From Tetrastigma voinierianum (lineage: Eukaryota > Streptophyta > Magnoliopsida > Vitales > Vitaceae): a DNA stretch of 64,000 bases. Position numbers and translations under genes: made by a program. Each line of letters starts with the position of its first letter. The first letter of the stretch is position 1. The notes below the pieces were generated by a model. That model saw only the letters and a list, made by a program, of their open reading frames with translations, did no database searches and was not told where the DNA came from. The stretch is taken from positions 3,651,001-3,715,000 of the forward strand of contig JAEQBH010000656.1 in NCBI GenBank assembly GCA_016808115.1, read 5' to 3'. Of the stretch, positions 11,501-23,500 are shown piece by piece.

Positions 11501-14500
11501 GCGAACCTTCTTCGTTGGACCTTCTCCGCTTCTCTGTCGAATCTTATCCAACGGATCTTCTTTGATGGACCTTCTCCGTCGGACCTTCTTGCCAGACCCT
11601 CTCCGTCGGGTCCTTTCTATTAGACCCTCACCGCCTGACCCTCACCGTCGGACCCTCATCATCGGACCCTCTCTGGAGGACCTTCTCCAGTTAAATACAT
11701 ATGTAATAAGCTTAGTGCATATGACATATATGCTCGAGCTTTAGGGGAGTGTTGAGAATTATAGGATATTCTTAGGATATTATTTGGTTTATCTCCTTCA
11801 TTTCTTGCACATAATTTTCCTTCATTTTTGTATTTAATTTGTTTGCTTTTTGTGTTTTTCTGACCTATATAAATAGGTAGGACATATACTGTATTTTACT
11901 CACTCACTCATTCAATAAAGAAAAGTATTCTTTTCTTCTCCCATTTCACACTTACTTTCTTTGATACTGTCCATTCTGCAGGGCATGGTTCCCTTACTTT
12001 TCTTTTATATTACACTCATGTACACTTGTCCTGACTTTCAAGAGATTTGAGAAAACAATTCTTTAAATAATATAACCCCTATATGTTTTGACTAACAAAA
12101 TATCAATGATTGTGACATCGTTTCAGCAATGAAGTTTTTTGTTGAATACATTTTAAACTGTAGTTTGGCTTCAAAGTTTGTCCTGTTAGAGATAATAATG
12201 TCCCTTAGCCTATAACTGAAAGGTAGGAGGGAGGGAGGGAGGGAGGGAGGGAGGGAAGCAGAGGGAGTACCATTGTAACACCAATTATAATGTAGATGCA
12301 GCAATGAATTTGCAGCTGAATGCACTCTCCTCTGTCTTAAGACTCAACTCAAAGTGCGCCCTGCAGGGGACAGTGATACTTAGATCATAAATGATGTGGA
12401 GGAAAAAAAGAAGAAAGGAGAGGGGCATTTTTCTCTGTATCTTAACTGTGAAGCACGCCTGCATAATGAACCCTTAGAAAGGAAATTATACAGTATAAGT
12501 TTATTATCAGTGTCCTGAATGTGAAATACTTACAGGAATCAACAATGAGGATGATATTTTTTTTCTGCCAACTGCAGGTAAGATCTATCACATTAGATGT
12601 CAAGGTTTGGGAACCTACCATCTTGGATCTGTTTTGCACTCTTGGAAATACATATTGTAACTCTGTCTGGGAGGAGATACTTCTACTTCAGAAGGAAAGG
12701 TAAAAGGTCTCCTTGAGTTAACTTATGTATGAAGATTGGATTGTGGAATTGATTTTATTTAAATATGGTCTTTTCAATTAAGCTCCTTTGTGGACTGTGG
12801 CATTGAACATCTCTGAAATTGGATTTTTAAATGCTGAATTACTGGTAGAATTTTTTTTTTATATTTAATTCGGTATTTCAATGATTAAATAATATTCTTC
12901 TCTTGCAAAAGTCTCCTAGTGGTGTGCAGTGATTCACTGAATTTCATGTAGCTTTATGAAATCTTATGAGATTTGCATGAATAATCATGTCAAATGTCCA
13001 AAGGAAGCACACTTGAAAGAAAAGTGTCTCTCGTAGTGGCAAAATCATCAGCATTTTCCCTACTTCACTTACTACATTTGCCGGGAAAAATCATCAGCAT
13101 TTTCCCTACTTACTACATTTGCCGGGAAATTCTATTTTTACCTGTTGAAAGGAGAATACACATTAAATATTTTGTTCTCTCGTAAGAAACAATGTTACTC
13201 TCATTCCAAATTGTAACTTGTTGATGATCAAAGAATATTCCCTAGATATTCTTTGGTTTATCTCCTACCTTTTTTTGTACATTATCCTCCCTTTTACACT
13301 TTATTTTGTTTCCTTTTTGTTCCATTATTTTGTATATATATTGGTGTCGCTATACTAAGTAATTAACTCACTCATTCATTAAAGGAAAATATTTTTTTCT
13401 TCTCTTTTTTCACATGGTATCAGAGCCATGATTGGTTTTGGAGTGAGCCATCTTCTCCGACGGACCTTCTTTGACAGACCTTCTCCGACGGATCTTCTCC
13501 ATCAAATCTTATTCGTTGGATCTTTTCAGTCGGATCTTCTCCGTTGAATCTTCTCTATTGGATCTTCTCCGGTAGACCTTCTCTGGTGGACCCTCTCCAG
13601 GGACCCTCTCTAGCGGACCTTAGCAAGCTTGGTTCATATGGCCCACCATGTCTTTCCCGACTTGAGGGAGTGTTGAGAATCGAAGAATATTCGCAGATAT
13701 TAACGGTTTATCTTCTACCTTTTTTTGTACATTATCCTCCTTCCTTTTACACTTTATTTTGTTTCATTTTTGTTCCATTATTTTGTATATATATAAGTGT
13801 CTCTATACTACGTAATTAACTCACTCATTCAATAAAGAAAAATATTTTTTTCTTCTCTCTTTTCACATGGTATCAGAGCCATGGTTGGTTCTAGAGTGAC
13901 CCATCTTCTCCGATGAACCTTCTTTGACGGATCTTCTCCTACGGATCTTGTCCATCATATCTTATCCGTCGGATCTTCTTAGTTAGATCTTCTCAGTCGG
14001 ATCTTCTCCGGTGGACCTTCTCCGACGGATCTTCTCTGGCGGACCCTCTCAAAGGACCCTCTCTTGCGGACCCTAACAAGCTTGGTGCATATGACCCATA
14101 TGCTCCACCTTGAGATGGAGTGTTGAGAATCAAAGAATATTCCCTAAATATTCTTTGGTTTATCTCCTTCCTTTTTTTGTACATTATCCTCCTTTCTTTT
14201 ACACTTTATTTTGTTTCCTTTTTGTTCCATTATTTTATATATATATAGGTATCTCTATACTACGTAATTAACTCACTCGTTCAATAAAGAAAAATATTTT
14301 TTTCTTCTTTCTTTTCACATGGTATTAGAAGTAGTGGTTGGTTGCAGGTGACTAAATTTTCTCGACGGACGCCTGAACGGATCTTCTCCATCATATCTTA
14401 TTCATTGGATCTTATCCGTTGGATTTTTTCAGTTGGATTTTCTCAGTTGGATCTTCTCCGTCGAAACTTCTCCATCGGATCTTATCCGGCGGGCCTTCTC

Positions 14501-17500
14501 AGGAGGACCCTCTTTGACGGACCCTCTTCAACGGACCCTACGGCGGACCCTCTCCAGATTGAAATGCGTATATGGCTTGGTGCGTATAAGCATATTCTCT
14601 AGGAACACAGGGGGAGTGTTGAGGAAAGCGAAGAATATTCACTGCAGATATTCTTTGGTTTTTATCTCCCTACATTTTTGTAGATTATCCTCCTTCCTTT
14701 TACACTTTATTTTGTTTCCTTTTTGTTCCATTATTTTGTATATATATAGGTGTCTCTATACTATGTAATTAACTCACTAATTCAATAAAGAAAAGTATTT
14801 TTTTCTTCTCTCTTTTCACATAACTGATTGTCACAGAAAATTTTTGGTCTAAGCAGCAGCTGAACCCATGCAGTGCCTCATCCGCACCAACTGACAAGCT
14901 GTATCACATTCCCTCTTTCCTTGAGTTTCTTCCTTACATCAAATATCTGAAAAAAAATTTACATTAGAGCAACAGCATAACAAATTATTTCCAGCTTCAG
15001 CATCATAGAATCTCATATCTTCATTTGTCTGTTTTCCTGAACTTAAGATCTTTCCCAGAGTGAATTGTTTGTTTGTTCAAATGTCACAAATAGCTTAAAT
15101 ATGTATACAAGAGTGACTCTGTTAATTAAAACTCATTGTCAAGTTAGAATTTGGGTCCCAAGGACTTCAAACTCATGTCCTAAAACAGTTTTCCAATCAA
15201 CTCAGACCTTTGTATTTGAGATGAGCCTTGAGGTTACTATTGACTCAGCAGTCTCTTACTGCAATAATGAGATTGTACATACACAAGAAAACTGTGAAGT
15301 AATATAAGAAAATAATGCTTTTCTTATTGATTGGATGATTAGAACAATATAGGTCCTACCTACTTATATAGATTAGGAAGACATAAAAAGGAAACAAATC
15401 AAGTACAAAAAGAAAGGAAAAATATTGTACAAGAAAGGAAGAGAATAAATGAAAAGATATTATAAGAATATCCTATGATTCTCAACACTCCCCCTCAAGC
15501 TGGAACATATAGGTCATATGCACCAAGCTTGTTACAAATGAACCGAATCCTTGAACCTCAGAGAGACTTAGTGAAAATGTTTCTTTAGTTGGTCATTTTC
15601 AGTCGAGACTAGTAGTCATGCATCTTGAGGTAATCTTCTCTTGAATGAAGTGACAGTCCACTTTAATATGTTTGGTCTTCTCATGAAAGACTGGGTTGGA
15701 AGCAATATGTAGGGTTGCTTGGTTATCACACACAAGCGTTATTTGTCCATCATTCCCAAATCTTAGCTCCTGAAGAAATTTATTTGAGTATATAAGTTCT
15801 GAGTTGCCAAAACCATGGCTCGATACTCAACTTGGCCTAGACGACCACCACATCTTGTTTCTTACTCTTAAGATGCCAAGATTTTCTCAGATAAATACAC
15901 ACAATATCTTGAAGTGGAGCATTTGTCTGCGGGCAAGCTTGCCTAGTCTTCATCACAATAACCAACAATCTAGATGTGACCTCTGTTTTCATATAACACC
16001 CCCTAGTTCGGTGTTCCTTTGATATAACGGAGGATACGGATCATAGCATCCAAGTGACTATCACATGGTGACTGTAGGAACTAACTAATTACACTCATAA
16101 GAAAGGAAATGTCTGGTCAGGTGATGGTGAAGTAGTTTAGTCTCCCCACTAGTCGTCGATATCTCCCTAGATCTCGTAGAGGCTCTCCTGTCTCGTCTGA
16201 AGCTTGACGTCGGATTCATAGGAATTAATACGTATTTACCAGTCAACTTGTACCTGGTTTCGTCCCATATATCGAGACATACTTTCTGGAGACATAACCC
16301 ACCTGCCCAGTGGCCCGAGCTATCTCAATCCCAAAAAGTACTTAAGTTTCCCTAAGTCTTTTGTCTGAAAGTGTCTGAAGAGATGTTGTTTATGTTTCCG
16401 AATACCATCCTGATCATTGTCTGTTATAACAATGTCGTCCACATAAACAATAAGATAGATGCACTTTTCTGATGATGTATGATGATAGAAGACAAAGTGG
16501 TATGATGTACTCCGAGTCATACCGAACTCCTGTACCACAGAGCTAAAGCGGCCAAACCAGGCTTGAGGGGATTGCTTTAGGCCATATAAGGAACGACGTA
16601 GCCTACATACCAAACTAGACTCCCCTTGAGCAACAAATCCAGGTAGTTGCTCCATATATACCTCCTCGGCGAGGTCGCCATGGAGAAATGCATTCTTGAT
16701 GTCTAATTGATCTAGGGGCCAAGAGCTCATAGCAGCCATAGATAAGAGAAAATGAACGGAAGCCATCTTGGCAACAAGAGAAAAAGGTGTCATAGTAATC
16801 GGAGCTGTATATCTAAGTATACCCCTTGGCAACCAAATGAGCCTTAAGACTATTCACACAGCCATCCAGACCAATCTTAACAGTATAAACCCAATAGCAA
16901 CCAATAGGAGACTTGCTAACAGGTAAGGGAACTAGATCCCATGTGCCAGTAGAATGTAGAGTAGCCATTTCTTCAACATTCATGCATTTCCGGCCCAGGA
17001 TGAAGGGCCTCATGGGCGATTAAGAAGGGAGAAGCAAAAAGACAAGGTAGAAATAAAAGCAGAATATGGTGAAGATAAGCGATGATAAGTCAGGAAATTA
17101 TAAATAGGGTGAGGATTACGAGAGGAGCGATGCGGCTTTTCGAATGGGAATTTGGAGGGATCGGCGAGGTGGCCAGAGGCCAGGCATTGTGGGAGGAGGG
17201 CGCACAATGGACCTACCCGATCCTCGGGCCGGCTCGACTTGCTTTTAAATGAAAAGAAAATGTGGTTTGATTTTCGAATTTTAGAAAATCCGTCCTAGAG
17301 GAGGAACAGTTTTTCTTTGGAGTCGCCATTTACTTTTTGTTGTTATTTTATAAAAGGGAAAATCAAGTAAGAACAAAAAACCCCAATGACTCCAGTATGG
17401 AAAAAGCGGTCTGAAAACAGACGCTGGGTCAGGGATTAGATTACCTATCGGGAGGTACCCCATGTAAGTAGCACCCCTACAGGCCTGGGAACTGGGGTCT

Positions 17501-20500
17501 CTACTAGTGGTGGGTATGTGGGGCATATGGGTCCTGAATCGGATAGTCTTCTAGGCTAAACATAAAACCTGGATCGAGACCCGACCTAGTTGAAAGGTAT
17601 CAGCATGGCAGAATGCTCGACAAAAGAGACAAATGGCGCGTACCTGTGGTCCCTAGCCAAGTGCTGCAAGGGAAAGTTAGTCGCACATTTTGAGCATCTG
17701 ATAATCTCTTAAGAGTAGATATAATTCAAGGAAGCCCAGGGAGGAAACCATACATGACATCTCTGACCACTCATTGATGCTACCACTCTTGTGCAGCCAT
17801 ATCTATTCATCCAGGAAGCGGGCTCAACAAAACACTAGATTATTAGTGCTTAACTAATCACCCTTGACCTCGCATAGGATCCCGATTCTTAAGAATCCAA
17901 ATTAAACCACATTAACCTCGAACTAAACCCCATTTCGCACTTAAACATAGCCCTACACCGATTTGGAGCGAACGGGCCGACTCACAAAGGTCACTAAGCC
18001 ACTAAACTCGAAATCTATTTAATCTCTTACAAACCCGAAAGCTTGTCGATTCAGCTTCCCCAACCTGGCCGATCCCGCTGGAGAACAATTTTGAAAATTT
18101 TTCGTAACATCTCTACTGCAGTAAGGAAACAAAAATACAACTGCAATAATTCCCACACCGAATGACTAAGAACCGACACACAAACAAAACAAAGTACCCA
18201 AACTTCCATTCCCGAACCGAACCCACGAACCGGCCGATCCGGCTTCCTAATCGTCAAATTCTATTGAGAGACTCTCAAAATTTTTCAAAACCTTCATCTG
18301 AGAGTCAGGAATCCAAAAAAACAAACCAAGTACCAATCCGACTTCGAATGACTGAGAACTAACACAAACAAGACAAAGTACCCAAACCGTTGCTCCAAAG
18401 AAATCGAACCCAATGAATCTGCTGATCCTGGGCTTCAACCACCACCTCTGCTGAGAGAGGGTCTCAAAATTTGTAAAAACCTTCCTTAAAGAGTCAGAAT
18501 CCAAAAACAAACCAAGTAGAAAACCAACCCGACGACCGAGTCGAAGCACAAACGTGCCTAAAGACCCAAACCGCCGTGTTCCAACAACCGACTAGCCACC
18601 GGATGATCCTGCTTCCAATCCGCTTCAGCCATTGAGAGGCTCTCAAAATTTGTCACAACCTTCATCAAAGAGTCAGGAATCCAACAAAACAAACGGAGTA
18701 CAAATCTGACTCCGAATGACTGAGAACCGACACAAACGGTGCCAAAGACCAAAACTGCTGTTCCAACAAACTGAATTCAGTGAACCGGCTGATTTGGTTT
18801 CCCAACTAGTTCAGCTGATTGAGAGAGACTCTCAAAATTTGTTAGAACCTTCCTCAAAGAGTCAAGAATCCAACAAAACAAACGGAGTACAAATCCAACT
18901 CCGAATGACTGAGAACCGACACAAATCCAAGGTTTCAGTGTCCTAACACGAAGTCCGCAAACAACAAAGGCAAAGAAAAGCATAAAAGAAATGGGAGAAG
19001 CATATAAACAATGCACTGCAGATCTACGCTTATTCCCCCTTTTTCTTCTTTCTTTCCGCCTAAAACTGTGTATCTCATTCTCTTCAAACTGGGCTTTAAC
19101 TCCTCTTCAAAACAAGAGAGACCACGCCCCTCCGCATTTAGATAAACTCTCCTTTCCTCATTTTCTCCCTTTTTTTTTTCTCTTCTTCCTCCTTTCCCTT
19201 TTTTATCACCTCTCCACATTTTTTCATTCTATTTCTCTCTCTCCCTTTCTCTCGAGCCCACTCCATTTTGCACACCTTCGCTCCTGAACTCCCCTTCAAT
19301 CTCAAACTCCCAAATTACAAACACTCCTCTTTCCCAAGGTCCATAAAGGGCCACATTTACTCCTTTCGCTTAACCACCAAGTATCCAAGCGATCTGCGGG
19401 CTGCAAGCAACCCATAACATGGTCCAAAACCGGATCCAACTCCTGCCTGAAACGACCACGGCGGGTCCGATCCATATAGGATTTGGGCATCAAAATCACA
19501 AAAATTAGCACCCCACGCAAGCTAGCCCGATGCACTGGTTGTACAGTTCCCAACTGGTCGATCCGATTGAGAAAAAATCTGAAATTTTAAGAGAATATTC
19601 CTTGAAGAATAAGGAGTCCATGAAAAAAAATGGTGCTTGATTTCGAGTCCCAAGCGAGGAGATATGACTAAACAAGCCTTAGTGTCTCGACCCGAACCCG
19701 TCTAGTAATGAACTCAATTGAAATCAATTTGAGTCTGATCCGGCATTAAAAATTCTCAAATTTTTTCGCTACTTCCCTCAATGAGTAAGGAACTAAAAGA
19801 AACTACACACTCCCGAGTTCGGACGAGGGAGATATGATCGAAACAAGCCTAAGTGCTCCGACTCAGATATACCCAATAAACTCCGATCCAGCTAACCCTA
19901 GGGGGCCTCTAATTTGCGCCCATTTAAGACGATGCCAATAACCGCCACTCGATGACACTAAGTGAACTACGTATGCACTCAAAGGGACCGCGTATACCAA
20001 CCCACCTGAGGCTTGGAGACCGACTAAGCCTAAAGGGCCCTAACGGTGCTATATGAGAACGATGGTAGCGTGACACCCATGATAAATGTAGTGCTGAGGA
20101 CAAAATTAAGGGTCTACAACGCCATAGAGACGCAGTCATCCGAGGCTCGTGCTCAGATGCGCGAAGAGTATAATCAGAATCTGGCCGAGGTGGAGTAGCC
20201 GGGACTCATAGTAAAGCCAGTGGAAAGACGAGTTGCCAGAGATAAGACCCTGACTGTGAGGTAGGTAGAAGATAGAAGAATGTTAAAAAAGGTGACATCA
20301 ATGGAAACGGCATCGATGTGTATCAGAGAGTAACATCGATAACCCGCCAAGGCAAAGGAATAACCAAGGAAGATGTACTACAACCCTTAGTTTATCTCGT
20401 CTGTGAGGAGATATGGACAAAACAAGTGCACTCGAAAACACGCGGAGGGAGACAAAAAAGAGGTTGATTAGGAAAGAGGAGAATGAAGAAGCTGATCACC

Positions 20501-23500
20501 CAGTACAGAGGAGGGCATGTGATTGATCAAATAGCAAGCGATTAAGATAGCATCTCCCCAAAAACATTGAGGAACTGTATGTTGGAGGAGAAGAGTGCGA
20601 GCTGTCTTAACTAAGTGACGATTTTTGCGCTAAGCCACGCCATTTTCGCCAGGAGTGTAAGCACAAGAAGATCATGAAAATCCTATGGAGGATAAAAAAG
20701 GAAAAGAAAGGGCAGAGAGGTATTCCGAAGGCATTATCATCGCAGAAGATGCGTATATAGAAGTGTAAATTTATCATGATCTTAGCAAAGAATTTTTGAA
20801 TATGAAAATTGCTCGCCACCTTCACAAAAATAACCAAGTACGATGAGAAAAATCATCAATAAATGTAACAAAATACTAGAAACCTAAAGTAGACGCAATT
20901 CGGGACAAACCCTAAACATCGGTGTGGATGAGCTCAAAAGGAGACTTGGTTCGGGACTCTAAGCGCTTAGGGAACGAAACACGAGTATGTTTCCCAAGTT
21001 GATACAACTCACACTCTAGTGAAGATAAGCTGGAAAAGCGAGAAACCATCTTCTGGAGCTTGGAAATTGTAGAAACTAATAGAAGAAGAGTTGGAGGAAT
21101 AAATTCCTTGTGTATTTTTCATTGAGTCATCATACATATATATACAAGAAGGTTAAGCTATACATTAGGTAAGATGATCTATTCTACCTAAATGGTTACA
21201 ACCCTATAAGTAAAGTATCCTAAACCAATATGTTAATGTATGATACATACTATAACCAATAATATGTTAACGTATTTATTACATACTATACCCCGCCTCA
21301 AGTTAGAACATGGGATGTTAATCATACAAGCCAAGTTACATGTGCAACTAACCCGGCCCACTTAGAGCCTTTGCACAGATTCACCTAATCGTTTCTTGGG
21401 CCACATATCTTGTAGAAATCAAACCGAGTTGTATTTTCTCAAAGACTTTAAATGGCGCCATCTCTATGTGTTTAGTCTCGTTCATGGAAAATGCGGATAG
21501 AGGCAATATGAAGCAGAAACGTTGTCACACCAGAGTTTTGCTGGAACTGAGGTTTTAATACCGACTTCTGCCAAAAGTTGATAGAGCCACATAATCTTGC
21601 ATGAATACTGTATCATTGCTATATACTCAAATTCTGTGCTAGATTGAGAGACAACGGTATGTTTCTTACTCTTCCATGAAACTAGATTCCCTCCAACAAA
21701 CACATAGTAACCCGAAGTGGACCTTCTGTCTTCCTTAGATACTGCCCAATCCTTATCCGTGAAACACTCAAGTCTATTATGCCCATGATTACTGTATAAA
21801 ATACCACGTCCCAAGGCTCATTTCAAGTAACATAGAATCTATTCTACACTACTAACGATCAACTCGCCGAGGTACGTGTATTCTTACAACACTAACAGAG
21901 TATACAATATCGTGTATGTGTTACTATGGAGGTAGTCAACTTCCCAAACTCAAATTTTCTATACCTCTTTTCGATCTCCAAATACCCGCTTCTAGTAAGA
22001 TGTAGGATTTGTGCCATAGGGGATTGACATGGATTTGCTGCCAATTTTCCTATTTCAGACAATAGATCTAGCACATATTTCATTTCAGATAAGAAGATTC
22101 CACGTTTGCTCCTTATAACCTTAGCACCTAAGAAGTATTTTAGCATGCTTAAGTCCTTTGTGTGAAATTGGCCATGAAGAAAGGACTTGAGTGAAGATAT
22201 ACCTGTCATATCATCCCCAGTAATGATAATGTCATCAACATACACAACTAACGAGATGATACCCGCTTGAGAGTTTCTATAAACGACAGAATGATCAGAT
22301 TTGCTCTTCTGCATGCCAAATTTCTCAATCACTGCACTGAACTTGCCAAACCATGCACAGGGACTTTGTTTTAAGCCATATAATGATTTTCGGAGACGAA
22401 AAACTCTACCATCTCCCCCTGAGCAACAAACCCAGGAGGTTGCTCCATATAAACCTCTTATGCAGGATCCTTATGAAGAAATGTAGTCTTAATATCAAGT
22501 TCATGGAGGTCCCAACCATGAGGGCGCGAGATATAAATACCAAATAGAGGTCAGCTTGGAAACTGAGGAAAAGGTATCAGAATAATCCACCCCACAAGTC
22601 TGGGCATACCTTTAGCAACAAGACGGGCCTTCAGTCTAGCAATGGATCCATCGGGATTAACCTTCATTGTAAACACCAATCAACAACCAATGACTTTCTT
22701 CCTAGCAGGTAAACGCATCAAGTCCCAAGTACCATTATCAGTCAAGGCATCCATTTCTTCGATCATACACCACACCAACCAGGATGAGCTAAGGCTTCAA
22801 AAACCTTGTTAGGCAATGAAATAGAATTCAAGGATGCAATATATGAACAAGAATGAGATGACAAATGGTTAAAAGAGCAGAAGGATGAGATTGGATGAGT
22901 ACACTGGCGTGTTTACCTTTACCAAGAGCAATAAGAAATGGATCCAATGTCGAAACAGCAGTTGGAGAGCTCGAGACTAGGGGGTGTAGGCACCGAGTAT
23001 AGACGAGCAAATCATCATCCTCCCCCTGACTAGTGTGGATCGAGTCGGGAGAAAAAGGAGTATTCTCAAGAAAGGTGACATCAGTAGAAACCAGGTGCCT
23101 CTGAAGACTAGGATAATAACACCTATACCCTTTTAAAATCGAGAGTAACCAAGGAAGATACACTTTAATTACTTAGGGTCGAGTTTAGACACATGCGAAC
23201 AAACATCCCGAATAATACAAATACACCCAAATACCCTAGGCTTAATTGGAAATAAAGATTTATGAGGAAAGAGGGTTTGAAACGGAGTGACCCAATCCAA
23301 GACAGATGAAGGCATCCAATTAATTAAAAAAACAGAAATGAAATCAAAGACGACCTAGAAATGTGCTTTGGCACGCATTCAAATAATAGAGCCCAGCGGT
23401 TTCTGCTAAGATGTCATTTTTCTTTCAAAGAACTCCATTACGGTAGTTGGGGCAAGATTTCCACACAAGATGTCCGGTTTAAGGATGTTATTATGTTGCA

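Larger units (their letters stand above)
10843..11950 (+). mobile_element. Miniature non-autonomous LTR element with foldback 5' LTR and 14-bp minisatellite
   Basis: The order is a palindromic LTR region (10843-11281), primer site TGGTATCAGAG (11281-11291), a 14-bp minisatellite (about 11310-11690), tract TTTAGGGGAG, and a 3' LTR (11750-11950) starting TGTTGAGAAT. The flanks CTTAT (10838-10842) and CTTAC (11951-11955) form a near-perfect target duplication. There is no gag or pol. Its 3' LTR resembles that of the copia at 15293-28864, which could supply enzymes (inference). Confidence 0.8.
13219..14820 (+). mobile_element. Tandem array of miniature LTR elements: four LTRs, three internal units
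   Basis: The order is LTR 13219-13414, internal 13415-13670, LTR 13671-13867, internal 13868-14120, LTR 14121-14319, internal 14320-14616, LTR 14617-14820. Each internal unit starts with a TGGTATCAGAGCC-type primer site, holds the 14-bp minisatellite and ends with a short purine tract. The whole array, not each unit, is flanked by one perfect target duplication, TAACT (13214-13218 and 14821-14825). There is no coding capacity. Confidence 0.88.

Noticed and set aside
11304..11744. 146-residue protein with DLLRRTFS repeats
   Set aside because: It is produced by the 14-bp minisatellite in any frame and lies in a non-coding miniature LTR element.
13219..14820. CRISPR-like array (evenly spaced repeats about 200 bp long)
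   Set aside because: Plant nuclear context, primer sites, purine tracts and a TAACT target duplication identify LTRs.
18990..19290. Protein frames on both strands around the pyrimidine-rich stretch
   Set aside because: The stretch is CT-rich low complexity within a solo LTR.
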